Source: JAUWVG01 sp964633715
GTDB lineage: Bacteria; Acidobacteriota; Aminicenantia; Aminicenantales; Aminicenantaceae
DNA length: 64,000 nt
NCBI GenBank assembly: GCA_964633715.1
Contig: CAZWHQ010000023.1
Span: 1-64,000 of the forward strand
Direction: 5' to 3'
Below, one piece after another: positions 9,216-17,358 of the stretch. Below the pieces are notes generated by a model. That model was not told the DNA's origin. It was given only the letters and a program-made list of their open reading frames with translations, and searched no databases. Within the stretch, counting starts at the first letter, position 1. Each line of letters starts with the position of its first letter. A program made the translations under genes and the position numbers.

Positions 9216-9484
9216 CTTTGCTCTTTTTATCTTCTTGAATTTTTCTTTCCTCATTTTTTTGAAATCACACACTTTGGCATAGAATTTGCTCTATTATCTG
9301 TTTGGTCGTTTGATTAGGTGAAGAATGCCTGAATATTTTACACAATTCGTTAAGTCTGAAGAGAGCGCTCGTTTTTGTAGGGTTTGTGTTGCCCTGAAAC
9401 TGGATTAAATATGTCCAATTCCAGAAAGAGTAAAAAAATAAGACAGAAAAGCCAACTTTCAACCGGCCTTTTACGTCTATATAT

Positions 9485-10321
9485 ATGAGAAAGACAATGA
9501 AAAGATACACACTGTGGCTCGTCCTTATTGCCGCTGCTCTATTGTGCCGTCCAGGTATGGCACAATTCACTCCTGATGAAATTGCGCAGAGAGAATATTG
9601 GGAAGACTATCTCAGCACGGCTAAGATTTTAACCAGCCGGCAGATGAGCCGGAAGAGGGGCATCACTCAACCTTATGTGCTGCTTCTTGAGAAAGACGGC
9701 ATCAAACATAAGGCGATCTGGAAACCTATAGAAGGACTTCATAAAGGGTTTGCAGAAAACTGGCGATGGGAGATAGCCGCCTACCGGATGGATAAATATC
9801 TGGGACTCAACATGATTCCTCCAACTGTCGAAAGAAAGCATTTGCAGAAAAAAGGATCCCTTCAGCTGTGGATTCAAGCCAAAACCGGCTTGGATAAAAA
9901 ACAAACAATAAATTATGACTGGCTGCAAAATGAGCCCTCAGCCTGGAATCGTTTGATGTTCTTGCAGAGGGCTTTTGATAACCTGATTGCAAATGAAGAC
10001 CGCCACCTAGGCAATTATCTTGTCACTAAAGACGGAAGAATTTTGCTGATCGATCACTCCCGGTCCTTTCGAACATCGAAAGAATACACCTCAGATCTCA
10101 TCTTTTCTGAAAATCACCGAGATGGAAACTTGATGATGAGGCAGCTTCCGGTCTCTTTTATTGAAAAGATAAAGGCTCTTGATGTTGAATTGATAAAGGA
10201 GATATCAGGTTATTATTTGACCGACAAAGAAATAGAAGCGGTTTTATTGCGAAGAGACCTCGTAATCGATAAGATCAATCGGATTATTGGAGAATTTGGT
10301 CCATCAGATGTCCTTTACTAA
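9485..10321 (+). CDS. Secreted protein with PI3/4-kinase-like (HipA/FAM20-like) catalytic signature
   Basis: A 278-residue protein with a signal peptide ending at about GMAQ (residue 27), then a compact kinase-like domain. Visible landmarks are a Lys in AIWKP (K80), a Glu in WEIAAYRMDKYLGLN (E96), and the catalytic block NEDRHLGNYL (D172, N177) followed by LLIDHSRSF (D190), the order seen in PI3/4-kinase-like and HipA-like folds. The block ExAAYRxDxxLGL followed by P-P-T is shared with cytosolic bacterial members of that group, from memory. An exported member is unusual because the periplasm has no ATP pool. It may be a secreted kinase, a pseudo-enzyme or another nucleotidyl-transfer enzyme. 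A second start (ATG 9497) is equally possible; neither has a clear ribosome-binding site. The 269 bp upstream (9216-9484) are AT-rich with no other gene. Confidence 0.72.
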   Translation: MRKTMKRYTLWLVLIAAALLCRPGMAQFTPDEIAQREYWEDYLSTAKILTSRQMSRKRGITQPYVLLLEKDGIKHKAIWKPIEGLHKGFAENWRWEIAAYRMDKYLGLNMIPPTVERKHLQKKGSLQLWIQAKTGLDKKQTINYDWLQNEPSAWNRLMFLQRAFDNLIANEDRHLGNYLVTKDGRILLIDHSRSFRTSKEYTSDLIFSENHRDGNLMMRQLPVSFIEKIKALDVELIKEISGYYLTDKEIEAVLLRRDLVIDKINRIIGEFGPSDVLY

Positions 10322-10394
10322 AGGACAGGGGGCGTTCCTGATTTATCCCTCCTGAGAGATGTCACTTCCAGGTTCGTCCCCTCTGGTGGATTTT

Positions 10395-10979
10395 TTATAT
10401 GAAGGGGCTTTTTGAGAATTTTATTTTTGTAAATATGTCCTTGTTGATTTCTTTGACCGGAGTGCTGCTGTCTACGACAAATATCTCAAGCGTGGATTTG
10501 ACTGCCTGGGGTGGCTCGCAGGTCGAATCGTTGCAGGCTTGATAATACAATTCTACAGGGATTTGGTGTTTGCCCAGTTCTAAATCCTCTGGCACATCTA
10601 TGATAACTCCAATAAAAAATTCACCTTCAAAAACTGAGGCCAATTCATCCGAAAAAGACATGTCTAATAAAAGCGGATCCGGAAACTTGATTGTTGTGAT
10701 TTCAAATTTTCTGTCGGATAAAAGATCAAAAGAAGTGGGGATGAGGAATTCGTCATTAGGTGCATCGGAGTTGATGTGCCAGCCGCTTTCAATTTTGACC
10801 TTCACGGCGATTTTGAGCTGGCTGTTGAGAGGCAGTTTATCCAGATTCTGATACAGTTTGATGGTTACACGGTTTGGGTCTTCATCAGATTGAGCGAAAT
10901 TTAATGAGCTCAAAAGCAGAAGCGCCAGGAAAATGCGGAAAACCTTTTTTGTATTTAAGTTTTTCATGAGTTTTTTCAT
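10395..10979 (-). CDS. Stand-alone DsbD alpha (N-terminal) domain protein, exported
   Basis: After a signal peptide (hydrophobic run IFLALLLLSSLNFAQ) the protein matches the immunoglobulin-like N-terminal domain of the thiol-disulfide interchange protein DsbD, including GWHINSDAP near the start and the redox pair in YYQACNDSTCEPP. In DsbD this domain passes electrons to periplasmic partners; here the membrane and thioredoxin domains are absent and no partner lies next door. The open frame runs to 11093 but the first 38 residues are unlike a signal peptide; ATG 10979 or 10967 are better starts. It may serve as a reductant carrier for an unlinked CcdA-type protein, which is inference. Confidence 0.75.
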   Translation of the reverse strand: MKKLMKNLNTKKVFRIFLALLLLSSLNFAQSDEDPNRVTIKLYQNLDKLPLNSQLKIAVKVKIESGWHINSDAPNDEFLIPTSFDLLSDRKFEITTIKFPDPLLLDMSFSDELASVFEGEFFIGVIIDVPEDLELGKHQIPVELYYQACNDSTCEPPQAVKSTLEIFVVDSSTPVKEINKDIFTKIKFSKSPFI

Positions 10980-11115
10980 CCCATAATTTTTGTAAAAGCA
11001 AAGCTGTATTATAGACTTTTTTCCGGACTTTGTCTCTATAAAAAACCGGGTCCGCTGGTTCTTTGAAAAACTCGACAAAACTCGAAAAGACATATTGTAT
11101 AGAAGGAAGGGATGA

Positions 11116-11436
11116 AGGCAAAGTATTGCGGGAAAAGACTCTCTTTTCTTCTATTTGTTTTTAAAATACCGAATTTTTCTAATTTTTCTTGTCTTTTTTC
11201 TTTTTAAATCAGGATTTCCTCAAGATTTTCCCATCCGCAGCGTACGTGTCAAAATTGTCGCTGATGAAGAATTCAGGATGGAAGAGTCCTGCATTGTCCT
11301 CGGTTTGACTTCGCCGTTCTATCTTAAGAATGACCTGTTGGGTGTGGCATCCTATCTGAATGGTTTTGTACTTTTGAGGAAAATCGATTCAAAAGCTATC
11401 TTTACCTCATTACGGGCAGGAATGAAGAGGCGGTAA
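11116..11436 (+). pseudogene. Probable decayed gene for a secreted protein (possible metalloprotease remnant)
   Basis: The frame encodes a signal-peptide-like segment (IFLIFLVFFLFKSGFPQ) followed by about 70 residues. Its only start is a TTG at 11155 with no ribosome-binding site, while a GGAAGGG-preceded ATG at 11112 lies in another frame and stops after 31 codons, which suggests a frameshift near 11150. The blocks VRVKIVADEEFRME and GVASYLNGFVLLR recall, from memory, secreted archaemetzincin-like proteases before their zinc site, but the two are much closer together than expected and no HExxH follows. I read it as an internally deleted and truncated remnant; a small intact secreted peptide is the alternative. 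Confidence 0.4.
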
Positions 11437-11453
11437 AAGAGGCCTGGCCTCAG

Positions 11454-11520
11454 AAAAAAATGGGGACAGTCCCCACTTTTAATATCCCTAATTAAAAGTG
11501 GGGACTGTCCCCATTTTTTT
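11454..11520. repeat. Perfect 30-bp inverted repeat (REP-like) with nested palindromes
   Basis: The arms 11454-11483 and 11491-11520 are perfect reverse complements with a 7-base loop. Each arm itself contains the hyphenated palindrome TGGGGACAGTCCCCA, so the DNA can form one long hairpin or two small ones. The right arm supplies the last codons and stop of the ABC-M1 peptidase gene. The A and T runs at the outer ends would let it work as a bidirectional intrinsic terminator. TGGGGACAGTCCCCA-type repeats are scattered in many unrelated bacterial genomes, as I recall. Confidence 0.85.
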
Positions 11521-14500
11521 CTTTTATGGAAATGAGATTGTCGTTGGGATTTTTATCTATAAGAAAATAGGTGGGATCAATTCCTGCCTGAGCTGGAATC
11601 CCCTCTACGACAAATGTAAGTTCAGACGTGCCGGAATGGATTTTGTGTTTTTTGAGATAAAGCTCCTCTCCATCCGTTCCAAAAACTCCAAATGTGATGA
11701 AATCATTCATGCTGATGGACTTTTCCGCTCCTTTTTCATCCGCTAGGATTTTATCGGCAGAGAATTGAAACTTTACGGAATATTTCCCGTTTCCAAGTTT
11801 TTCAACCGTTGCCCTTTCTGCCCTATTGTTGGACAGGGTGATCGTTTCGAACCAGTCTGTAATGATATATTTTAGGTCTTCAGGGGTGGCGTCTTTTAAG
11901 TAATCAAGAAATTCAGAGGAGGTCGTAAACGGAGGATTCTGAAAGGCCACTTTCTGAATGTATTTTTGTAAAGCCGCATTGAGGTTTTTTTCTCCGATAT
12001 AATCCTGCGGTGCATTCATCACAACGATACCCTTATCGTAATTGACATAGGGCACTTCGCGGTTGCTGAGGAGAATCGGAACTTCCTCTTTTGTTTCCCT
12101 GGCTCGGCCCCGGAGGTATTCGTCGATTTTCATTTTCATATAATCGTTTACAATCTGTTGGTTATATTCATTTTTTGTCACCATAAGTGCCGAATATTGG
12201 GCCAGGCTTTCCATCAAAAAATAAATGCCCTCCACATTTGCTCCCATGACCTGGTGTCCCCACCACTGATGGGCCACCTCATGGGCTGTGGCCCGGAACA
12301 CATAGGCCACCTTTGTCCCATCGAATTTTGCGATGAAGCCGTAACCTTCAGAGAAAGGGATAATGGTTGGAAATCCTTCAGCCATTATTCTGTATTTAGG
12401 AAATTCAACGATGCGGATTTCCTTAAATTGGAAGGGGCTAAAATTTGAGGTGTAGTAGTCGAGTGACTTTTTTATGGATTTGATCATCATATCGATATTG
12501 TAATCGTGCCCGGGATGATAGTAGATTTCGATATCCACATCCTCCCATCGGTCTTTTTTCACTTCATATCTGGCGGAAAGAAAGGGGAAGTATTTTAGGA
12601 TTTTGTGTTCGGCTTTGTAAGAAAAATAGCTTCGGCCTCCCTCCACCCATGTGCTCAAAAGTTCCCCAACTGTGAGGGCAATTTGATCTGAACTTGTGCT
12701 CACCACCGCCTCATAATTAATCCAATCCCCATCCCTGCCCATAGGAGTGAACCTTTTCATTTTGTCCTCACTTTGAGGAGCGATTATCGGTTTTGGTTTT
12801 AATCCGTATTTTTTCCGCTGTTTATTATTTGAAAGTTCCATGCTGAAAAAAGGGTCATAACACAAGGATGGGAGTGTATCCCACTGATAAATGAAAGTCC
12901 CATTCTTGAGCAGTCCGGTTCTGATTGAGGGGAAAACTCCAAATCCTCCATCGGAATGATTTTGAAATCCTCTTACAGATGTGTCCAGGTCAAAATCCAG
13001 AGTTATAATGTCTCCGGGAAATAAAGGTTGTTCAAGCCTGTAAATAAAAACTCCATATTCCCGGTGAATCTCCTGGACTGAAAAAGGAGTATTAAAAATA
13101 AGTTGATTGAGATCGGCTTCTCTTGACACCTGAACAAAGATATCCTGGACCGTTGATTCAGTTTTGTTTGTCAAGGTCATCTTTCCTTTAGATGTCACTT
13201 TTTTCTTTTCGGGAAAAATGTCCACGTTCATTTTTATATCTGTAATGCTGGGCAGAGGAGCCGTTTCAAATTTTTTGAATTTTTTTTCATAGTTGGCGCG
13301 AAACTGTGAAATACGCCTTGAGGACTCGTAATGGTTAAGAATGTTTGTATTATAGAGAATAAAACTTCCAATGAGACAACAACATAAAATTCCCACTCCA
13401 AAAGCCCATTTTTTTGTCCGGGTCATTCGGGTTTTTGCGGTTGAAAATCTGTTTTTCAGTTTCGTATCAAATCCCCGGACCCAGAAGACAAGAGACAGGA
13501 TAATCATCAGGAATGCCACGGCACTGTAGTACAGGTTAAAAAAGAAAAGCCGGCTCGCGTATGGGCCGTAGCCGCTCATCTCCGAATAGGTAGACGTCAA
13601 TATGTCGGCAAATCCCCAAAGATGATGCTCCAGTCCGATCATATGGACGGCATCTTGAAGGATGAGGAAGATGGCAAATAAGAAATATCCAAGCAGTTTG
13701 TTGTTGACCACAATTTGAAGGAAAAGGGCAAGGACAGCCATGAGGATAAACGTAATGAGACGTTTCCCGAACAACTCCTGAATGTATATCCCCAGCTCAA
13801 ATCGAAAATATCCATGCATCACCTGGATAATAATTCCCGCAAAAAAAAGGGTTAACATTAAAATAAGTTGAATGAGAATAAGAGCTCCAAGTTTTCCCAA
13901 AACCGGTACCCAAGCCGGTACAGGGAGGGTGTCATAAATTTCGTTTGTTCTTTTATTCCTTTCCCGCCAGACCAGCTCTCCTGCGCAGAATGCGATAAGA
14001 ATAAAGAGGAAAAACATGAACAGGTTTCCGAGAGAATCAATGACCTGGTATGTTGTGGGATAAGTCTGTGTTCCCCGTATGAGACCGACATTTTTAAATC
14101 CGACCACAAGCATAAAAAGAATTCCCAGGACAAGTAAAACTAAAAAATAGATGTTTTTCACCAGAGCTTTAAAATCACGAAAAGCGATAAAATAAATCTG
14201 TTTTATAGAACCGAGGAACGAAAAAGTCTTTGTGACACGCAATTTGAAGAAAGAAAATTTGATGTTATCCCTTTGAGTGTTTGATTTTAATGGTTCAGAT
14301 TGTTTCCGTTTCTGTCTTTGAGACTCGATGAGATGAGAAAACTGAAATTTTCTATAAGTCCAGATCAGAATAAAAACAGCGATTGCCAACCAGATAATTC
14401 TATTAAGGAGAAAATGTCCTGTAAAAGGAATCAGAAGGGTGTTTTTTTGTGCGATAGCCCAGTAGTCGTACAGATTTCGGACAGAAAGTTGACCAAAAGG

Positions 14501-15148
14501 ATCGATGAGGGAGGCCAGAAAACGGTTTTGACTCCGCAGTAAACTGAGTCCCAAAATATATCCCATAAAAAGACCAAGACTTCCCAGATAGACAGAAAAA
14601 ATTTTCCGTGTCAGCAGGGCGATCGAAAAAAAAAGCGTTCCTGTGAACAGCAGGTTAGGAATGACGCCCACGAGATAGGGGTGGATGTAGGCGAGGGGTT
14701 GGATGGGTCCGAGTTTTTCAGGAGAAACGAAGGGCAGAAGATTTGCAGCAAAGGCGCCGATCCCGGCTCCTGAAAAAATAAACAACGCCGAAACAAAGGC
14801 AGCCAAAAATCGGCCGGCCAGATACTCAATTTTTTTGACGGGATAAGAAAAATAAAGCTCATGGGTGTTGTCTTTGAAATCCCGGTACGCTGCACTGCCG
14901 AAATACGCCGCCGTGATTAAAATTCCGATGAGGGACATCATGGTGATCAGATAAAAAATGACAAAAGGGGCATTGGCATGAATACTCCCTACACCCGCGT
15001 TGAGATAGTTTTTCAGCGGTCCTCCACCGAGAAGGGCAGTAAAGATCGCAAAATATCCAATAAGCAGAAAAAGTACGAAATAGATGATGGTTGAGATTTT
15101 TTTGAACCTTTGCTTGAGTTCGAACAAAAAGATATTTAAAAACTTCAT
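11492..15148 (-). CDS. ABC-2 permease fused to M1 family metallopeptidase
   Basis: A 1218-residue fusion. The first 265 residues form an ABC-2-type permease domain of about six membrane segments; a second such block spans about 315-620; the remainder is an extracytoplasmic M1 aminopeptidase domain. The zinc site is HEVAHQWWGHQ (H956, E957, H960) with the third ligand Glu at E980 in LMESLAQY. The chosen ATG has AAGGAG eight bases upstream. The gene is 11 bp from the ATPase gene at 15160, so together they form an ABC exporter whose permease carries its own peptidase, perhaps to clip a peptide at the membrane surface. The last residues (NGDSPHF) and stop come from the inverted repeat at 11454-11520. 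Confidence 0.92.
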   Translation of the reverse strand: MKFLNIFLFELKQRFKKISTIIYFVLFLLIGYFAIFTALLGGGPLKNYLNAGVGSIHANAPFVIFYLITMMSLIGILITAAYFGSAAYRDFKDNTHELYFSYPVKKIEYLAGRFLAAFVSALFIFSGAGIGAFAANLLPFVSPEKLGPIQPLAYIHPYLVGVIPNLLFTGTLFFSIALLTRKIFSVYLGSLGLFMGYILGLSLLRSQNRFLASLIDPFGQLSVRNLYDYWAIAQKNTLLIPFTGHFLLNRIIWLAIAVFILIWTYRKFQFSHLIESQRQKRKQSEPLKSNTQRDNIKFSFFKLRVTKTFSFLGSIKQIYFIAFRDFKALVKNIYFLVLLVLGILFMLVVGFKNVGLIRGTQTYPTTYQVIDSLGNLFMFFLFILIAFCAGELVWRERNKRTNEIYDTLPVPAWVPVLGKLGALILIQLILMLTLFFAGIIIQVMHGYFRFELGIYIQELFGKRLITFILMAVLALFLQIVVNNKLLGYFLFAIFLILQDAVHMIGLEHHLWGFADILTSTYSEMSGYGPYASRLFFFNLYYSAVAFLMIILSLVFWVRGFDTKLKNRFSTAKTRMTRTKKWAFGVGILCCCLIGSFILYNTNILNHYESSRRISQFRANYEKKFKKFETAPLPSITDIKMNVDIFPEKKKVTSKGKMTLTNKTESTVQDIFVQVSREADLNQLIFNTPFSVQEIHREYGVFIYRLEQPLFPGDIITLDFDLDTSVRGFQNHSDGGFGVFPSIRTGLLKNGTFIYQWDTLPSLCYDPFFSMELSNNKQRKKYGLKPKPIIAPQSEDKMKRFTPMGRDGDWINYEAVVSTSSDQIALTVGELLSTWVEGGRSYFSYKAEHKILKYFPFLSARYEVKKDRWEDVDIEIYYHPGHDYNIDMMIKSIKKSLDYYTSNFSPFQFKEIRIVEFPKYRIMAEGFPTIIPFSEGYGFIAKFDGTKVAYVFRATAHEVAHQWWGHQVMGANVEGIYFLMESLAQYSALMVTKNEYNQQIVNDYMKMKIDEYLRGRARETKEEVPILLSNREVPYVNYDKGIVVMNAPQDYIGEKNLNAALQKYIQKVAFQNPPFTTSSEFLDYLKDATPEDLKYIITDWFETITLSNNRAERATVEKLGNGKYSVKFQFSADKILADEKGAEKSISMNDFITFGVFGTDGEELYLKKHKIHSGTSELTFVVEGIPAQAGIDPTYFLIDKNPNDNLISIKEKNGDSPHF

Positions 15149-15159
15149 GGGAGTCTCCT

Positions 15160-16053
15160 TTATGACTCTTTGGATGGAGCCGTGCTTCCATTTTTAATAA
15201 TGGAAAAATAGACATCTTCAAGGTCCGGTTTATCCGGTTCAAAAGAATCATCCGGACGGTCTTGGCTCCTGACATGGATTTTAAGATTTCCGCCAAAAAG
15301 GTTTGAGCGTATGATGTTGAATTTATTGTCATATTCAGAGATGTTCTGTTTGTCGATAATCTTTGTCCAGATTTTTCCTTCCAATTTTTTTACGGCCGTT
15401 TCCGGTCGGCCGGAGAGAAGGATCCGCCCATCGTGGATGATGGCCATGTTGTTGCACAGCACTTGAATATCGTCAACGATGTGTGTGGACAGAATCACAA
15501 TCCTGTTTTCACTGATTTCACTCAAGATATTGTGGAACCGGTTTCTTTCTTCCGGATCCAGTCCGGCCGTTGGCTCGTCAACGATCAGGAGCTTTGGATT
15601 TCCCACCAATGCTTGTGCAATTCCGAAACGCTGTTTCATCCCTCCGGAAAATCCTCCAAGTTTTCTTTTCCGGACATCATACAGGTTTGTCTGCTGGAGT
15701 ATATAGAGAACAGATTCTTTCCGTTCTTTCGTATCTGTGACACCCTTCAGCAGGGCAATATGATTCAGCATGAGTTCGGTTGTCACCTCCGGATAGACGC
15801 CAAAATCCTGGGGAAGGTAGCCCAGGATTTGCCTGACTTTGTCTTTTTCCTCGAGGACATCACAGCCGTCGAGGTCAATCTTGCCCTCATCGGCTTTCTG
15901 AAGGGTGGCGATGGTTCGCATCAGGGTCGATTTCCCCGCTCCATTTGGACCCAACAAACCAAACATGCCCGAAGAGATCTCTAGATTGACGGTTTTTAAA
16001 GCGGCAACACCATTGGGATATGTTTTTGACAAGTTTTCAATTTTAAGTTTCAT
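15160..16053 (-). CDS. ABC transporter ATP-binding protein, partner of the permease-peptidase
   Basis: Walker A GPNGAGKST, the signature FSGGMKQR, Walker B LLIVDEP and the switch His in LSTHIVDD are all present. The Q-loop is YLPQDFG. The C-terminal 80 residues are a regulatory extension typical of CcmA/NatA-type exporters. The open frame extends to 16074, but ATG 16053 has AAGGAG seven bases upstream and starts the domain normally (MKLKIENLSKTYPNG). It is the first gene of the operon with the permease-M1 fusion and is divergent from a LuxR-type regulator. Confidence 0.95.
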   Translation of the reverse strand: MKLKIENLSKTYPNGVAALKTVNLEISSGMFGLLGPNGAGKSTLMRTIATLQKADEGKIDLDGCDVLEEKDKVRQILGYLPQDFGVYPEVTTELMLNHIALLKGVTDTKERKESVLYILQQTNLYDVRKRKLGGFSGGMKQRFGIAQALVGNPKLLIVDEPTAGLDPEERNRFHNILSEISENRIVILSTHIVDDIQVLCNNMAIIHDGRILLSGRPETAVKKLEGKIWTKIIDKQNISEYDNKFNIIRSNLFGGNLKIHVRSQDRPDDSFEPDKPDLEDVYFSIIKNGSTAPSKES

Positions 16054-16086
16054 ATTTGTCTCCTTGCGTTGCACAATATGAGAGTT

Positions 16087-16147
16087 TTTTCCATGGAAAA
16101 CAATGGGAAGGCCTTCTCAATTATAAAAAATAGGAAAGGTTTCCTAT
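16087..16147. promoter_or_regulatory. Cluster of three perfect palindromes between divergent genes
   Basis: Three perfect dyads lie within 61 bases: TTTTCCATGGAAAA (16087-16100), GAAGGCCTTC (16107-16116) and ATAGGAAAGGTTTCCTAT (16130-16147). The first and third are built from TTTCC/GGAAA half-sites in opposite order. They sit just upstream of the ABC operon start (16053) and 190 bp from the regulator gene, a position fitting an operator for that operon. Confidence 0.5.
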
Positions 16148-16156
16148 CCAATCACT

Positions 16157-16242
16157 GAGTCAGACAGGAACCCTCACGGGTGTTCTGCCTCCACCGCATT
16201 AAGAATGCGAGTAGAGACAGAGACACGACATCCATCTGACTC
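16157..16242. promoter_or_regulatory. Nested inverted repeats in the divergent spacer
   Basis: GAGTCAGA (16157-16164) pairs with TCTGACTC (16235-16242), and inside it CGCATT-AAG-AATGCG (16195-16209) forms a small hairpin. This could be a structured leader or another protein-binding region upstream of the regulator gene. Confidence 0.3.
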
Positions 16243-16334
16243 TGTTAATGAGACATCATAAGGATGGGGGTTGAATTAGGGGAGGGAATATTCTATTTTG
16301 GAACTATCTGAAGAAGAATTCGTATAAATAGACA

Positions 16335-17309
16335 ATGGAACATCTTGGGCTTCTGGGCATTCTTGTTACTCTGATTGTAGCGACATGGGTTGTGATCTAT
16401 GTCTATCAAATTCAGAAAACCTATGACTACTTCTTTCTAAAACCGCTTCTTCACTACTGTGTATTCTATGACATTGCCGTTTTCAGTTTCTTGATAACGA
16501 TTTATTTCACCATAAATTTCCCCAAAAACTATCTTCAGGAAAATTTTCCAATTTCTATAGAATTGAGCTATCTCTTTGTCGCTCTGTTTGAGATCGGGCT
16601 TGTCTATTCCATGTTTCGAGTTTACCTTGGCTTAAGGGATCGGGACCTCTCGAAAAGGATTAAAACATGGATTTTTGTGGGAGTTTTCCTCCTTATTTTG
16701 AGTTTTGGTGCGAGAATGACCATTCTGCCGAAAGGTTCTTTATTCAATTTTTTAAGATCGATACAGCTCAACATCTATGACAATTTTTTGATTTTTGAGC
16801 TCTTCATTCTTGTCGCTTTTTTGATCAAAGGGAAAAAAGATACAGATACAAGGAAAGTTAAACTCCGGCGGTCTTTGGGTTGGTTTTATTTATCCCGGTA
16901 TTTTATCCTGATTGGACTCGGATTGTTTGTCGTTATTTTCAATTTTCGAGGAGAAGAAGTGAGCCCAAAATCTGTTCGTTATACCCTTATGCTTTTGCTA
17001 TCTATTTTTTTCAGTGTGATCCCCTATATATGGATTAAGTTCTTTTTTTTGAAGTATGCCCAGAGTATGCTGGAGATAGTCGAGGATAGGGAGGTCCTAG
17101 ATTCTATATATGATAAGTACAACGTATCAAAACGAGAGCAGGATATCCTGAAGCTGATTCTGGACGGGAAAAGCAACAAAGATATTGAAGCCGCACTTTT
17201 TATATCTTACCACACTGTAAAAAATCATGTGTATAACCTCTATCAGAAACTCGGTGTAAAAAACCGATACGAGCTAGTGCACTTTATCACTAAATATCAG
17301 AAAAGATAG
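16335..17309 (+). CDS. Membrane-bound LuxR-type transcriptional regulator (seven-helix sensor)
   Basis: The first 240 residues contain about seven hydrophobic helices in place of a receiver or PAS domain; the C terminus (about 262-318) is a LuxR/GerE helix-turn-helix with SKREQDILKLILDG and HTVKNHVYNLYQKLGVKNR, the classic recognition region. It is therefore a one-component regulator that senses a membrane signal. It is divergent from the ABC-peptidase operon and could regulate it. A TATAAA at 16323-16328 lies only six bases before the ATG and no ribosome-binding site is visible, so the transcript may be leaderless. Confidence 0.87.
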   Translation: MEHLGLLGILVTLIVATWVVIYVYQIQKTYDYFFLKPLLHYCVFYDIAVFSFLITIYFTINFPKNYLQENFPISIELSYLFVALFEIGLVYSMFRVYLGLRDRDLSKRIKTWIFVGVFLLILSFGARMTILPKGSLFNFLRSIQLNIYDNFLIFELFILVAFLIKGKKDTDTRKVKLRRSLGWFYLSRYFILIGLGLFVVIFNFRGEEVSPKSVRYTLMLLLSIFFSVIPYIWIKFFFLKYAQSMLEIVEDREVLDSIYDKYNVSKREQDILKLILDGKSNKDIEAALFISYHTVKNHVYNLYQKLGVKNRYELVHFITKYQKR

Positions 17310-17358
17310 GTCCCAGTGCCTGTTGAAAAACTAGACAGACCTTATAATAATTTAATTT

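Noticed and set aside
14859..15332. 157-codon minus-strand frame spanning the ATPase/permease junction
   Set aside because: It overlaps both conserved genes in another frame and matches nothing.
15479..15984. 183-codon plus-strand frames opposite the ABC ATPase
   Set aside because: They are fully contained antisense to a well-supported conserved gene.
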